Source: Candidatus Cloacimonadota bacterium
GTDB taxonomy: Bacteria > Muiribacteriota > UBA6191 > JACPRK01
NCBI GenBank assembly: GCA_021772705.1
Contig: JAJFLN010000161.1
Coordinates: forward strand, 1-6,516
DNA: 6,516 bases
Direction of reading: 5' to 3'
Shown: piece after piece, positions 6,502 through 6,516 of the stretch
Position numbering within the stretch: the stretch's first letter is position 1
Layout: each line of letters opens with the position of its first letter
The notes under the pieces: model-generated
Databases searched by the model: none
What the model was told of the DNA's origin: nothing
The model's input: only the letters and a program-made list of their open reading frames with translations
Translations under genes and position numbers: made by a program

Positions 6502-6516
6502 GGCCTATTCCGGATC

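Overview
The window is a GC-rich stretch (above 60% G+C by eye) of a bacterial genome with a Gram-negative-type or at least membrane-signalling lifestyle. It holds four long genes, all on the + strand, packed with almost no spacing from about 373 to 6444. I cannot place it in a phylum from these genes. The TatD nuclease is near-universal, and the other three have common domain types without lineage-specific marks.

Layout. Bases 1-372 contain no gene I can support; they hold a pair of GC-rich hairpins resembling a REP-type intergenic repeat (about 83-133) and a small dyad (158-179). Gene 1 (373-2487) is a membrane diguanylate cyclase: a Cache-like periplasmic sensor, HAMP, GAF, and a complete GGEEF catalytic domain with an RxxD inhibitory site. 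Gene 2 (2484-3947) overlaps it by the 4 bases GTGA. It has the order TM-TM-HAMP-GAF-GGDEF, but its GGDEF domain has lost the catalytic motif (SRESF in its place) while an RxxD is kept at the I-site position. Gene 3 (4001-4792) is a TatD-family metal-dependent DNase whose ATG directly abuts a 36-bp hexamer array. Gene 4 (4789-6444) overlaps TatD by another GTGA and has a strong AGGAGG. It encodes a secreted or membrane-anchored protein with two blocks of TPR repeats joined by a low-complexity linker. Bases 6445-6516 hold only short dyads.

How they may work together. The tight spacing and the two GTGA overlaps suggest one transcript. The simplest reading is that gene 1 makes cyclic di-GMP in response to an envelope signal and gene 2 is a membrane c-di-GMP receptor or partner built on a dead cyclase. 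This resembles PelD in domain logic (membrane, GAF, degenerate GGDEF with intact I-site). The TPR protein could be an envelope scaffold acting downstream. This functional link is inference. TatD may simply share the transcript.

The items most worth a second look are the degenerate GGDEF protein with its preserved I-site and the hexamer array, which sits where the ribosome-binding site of tatD should be.
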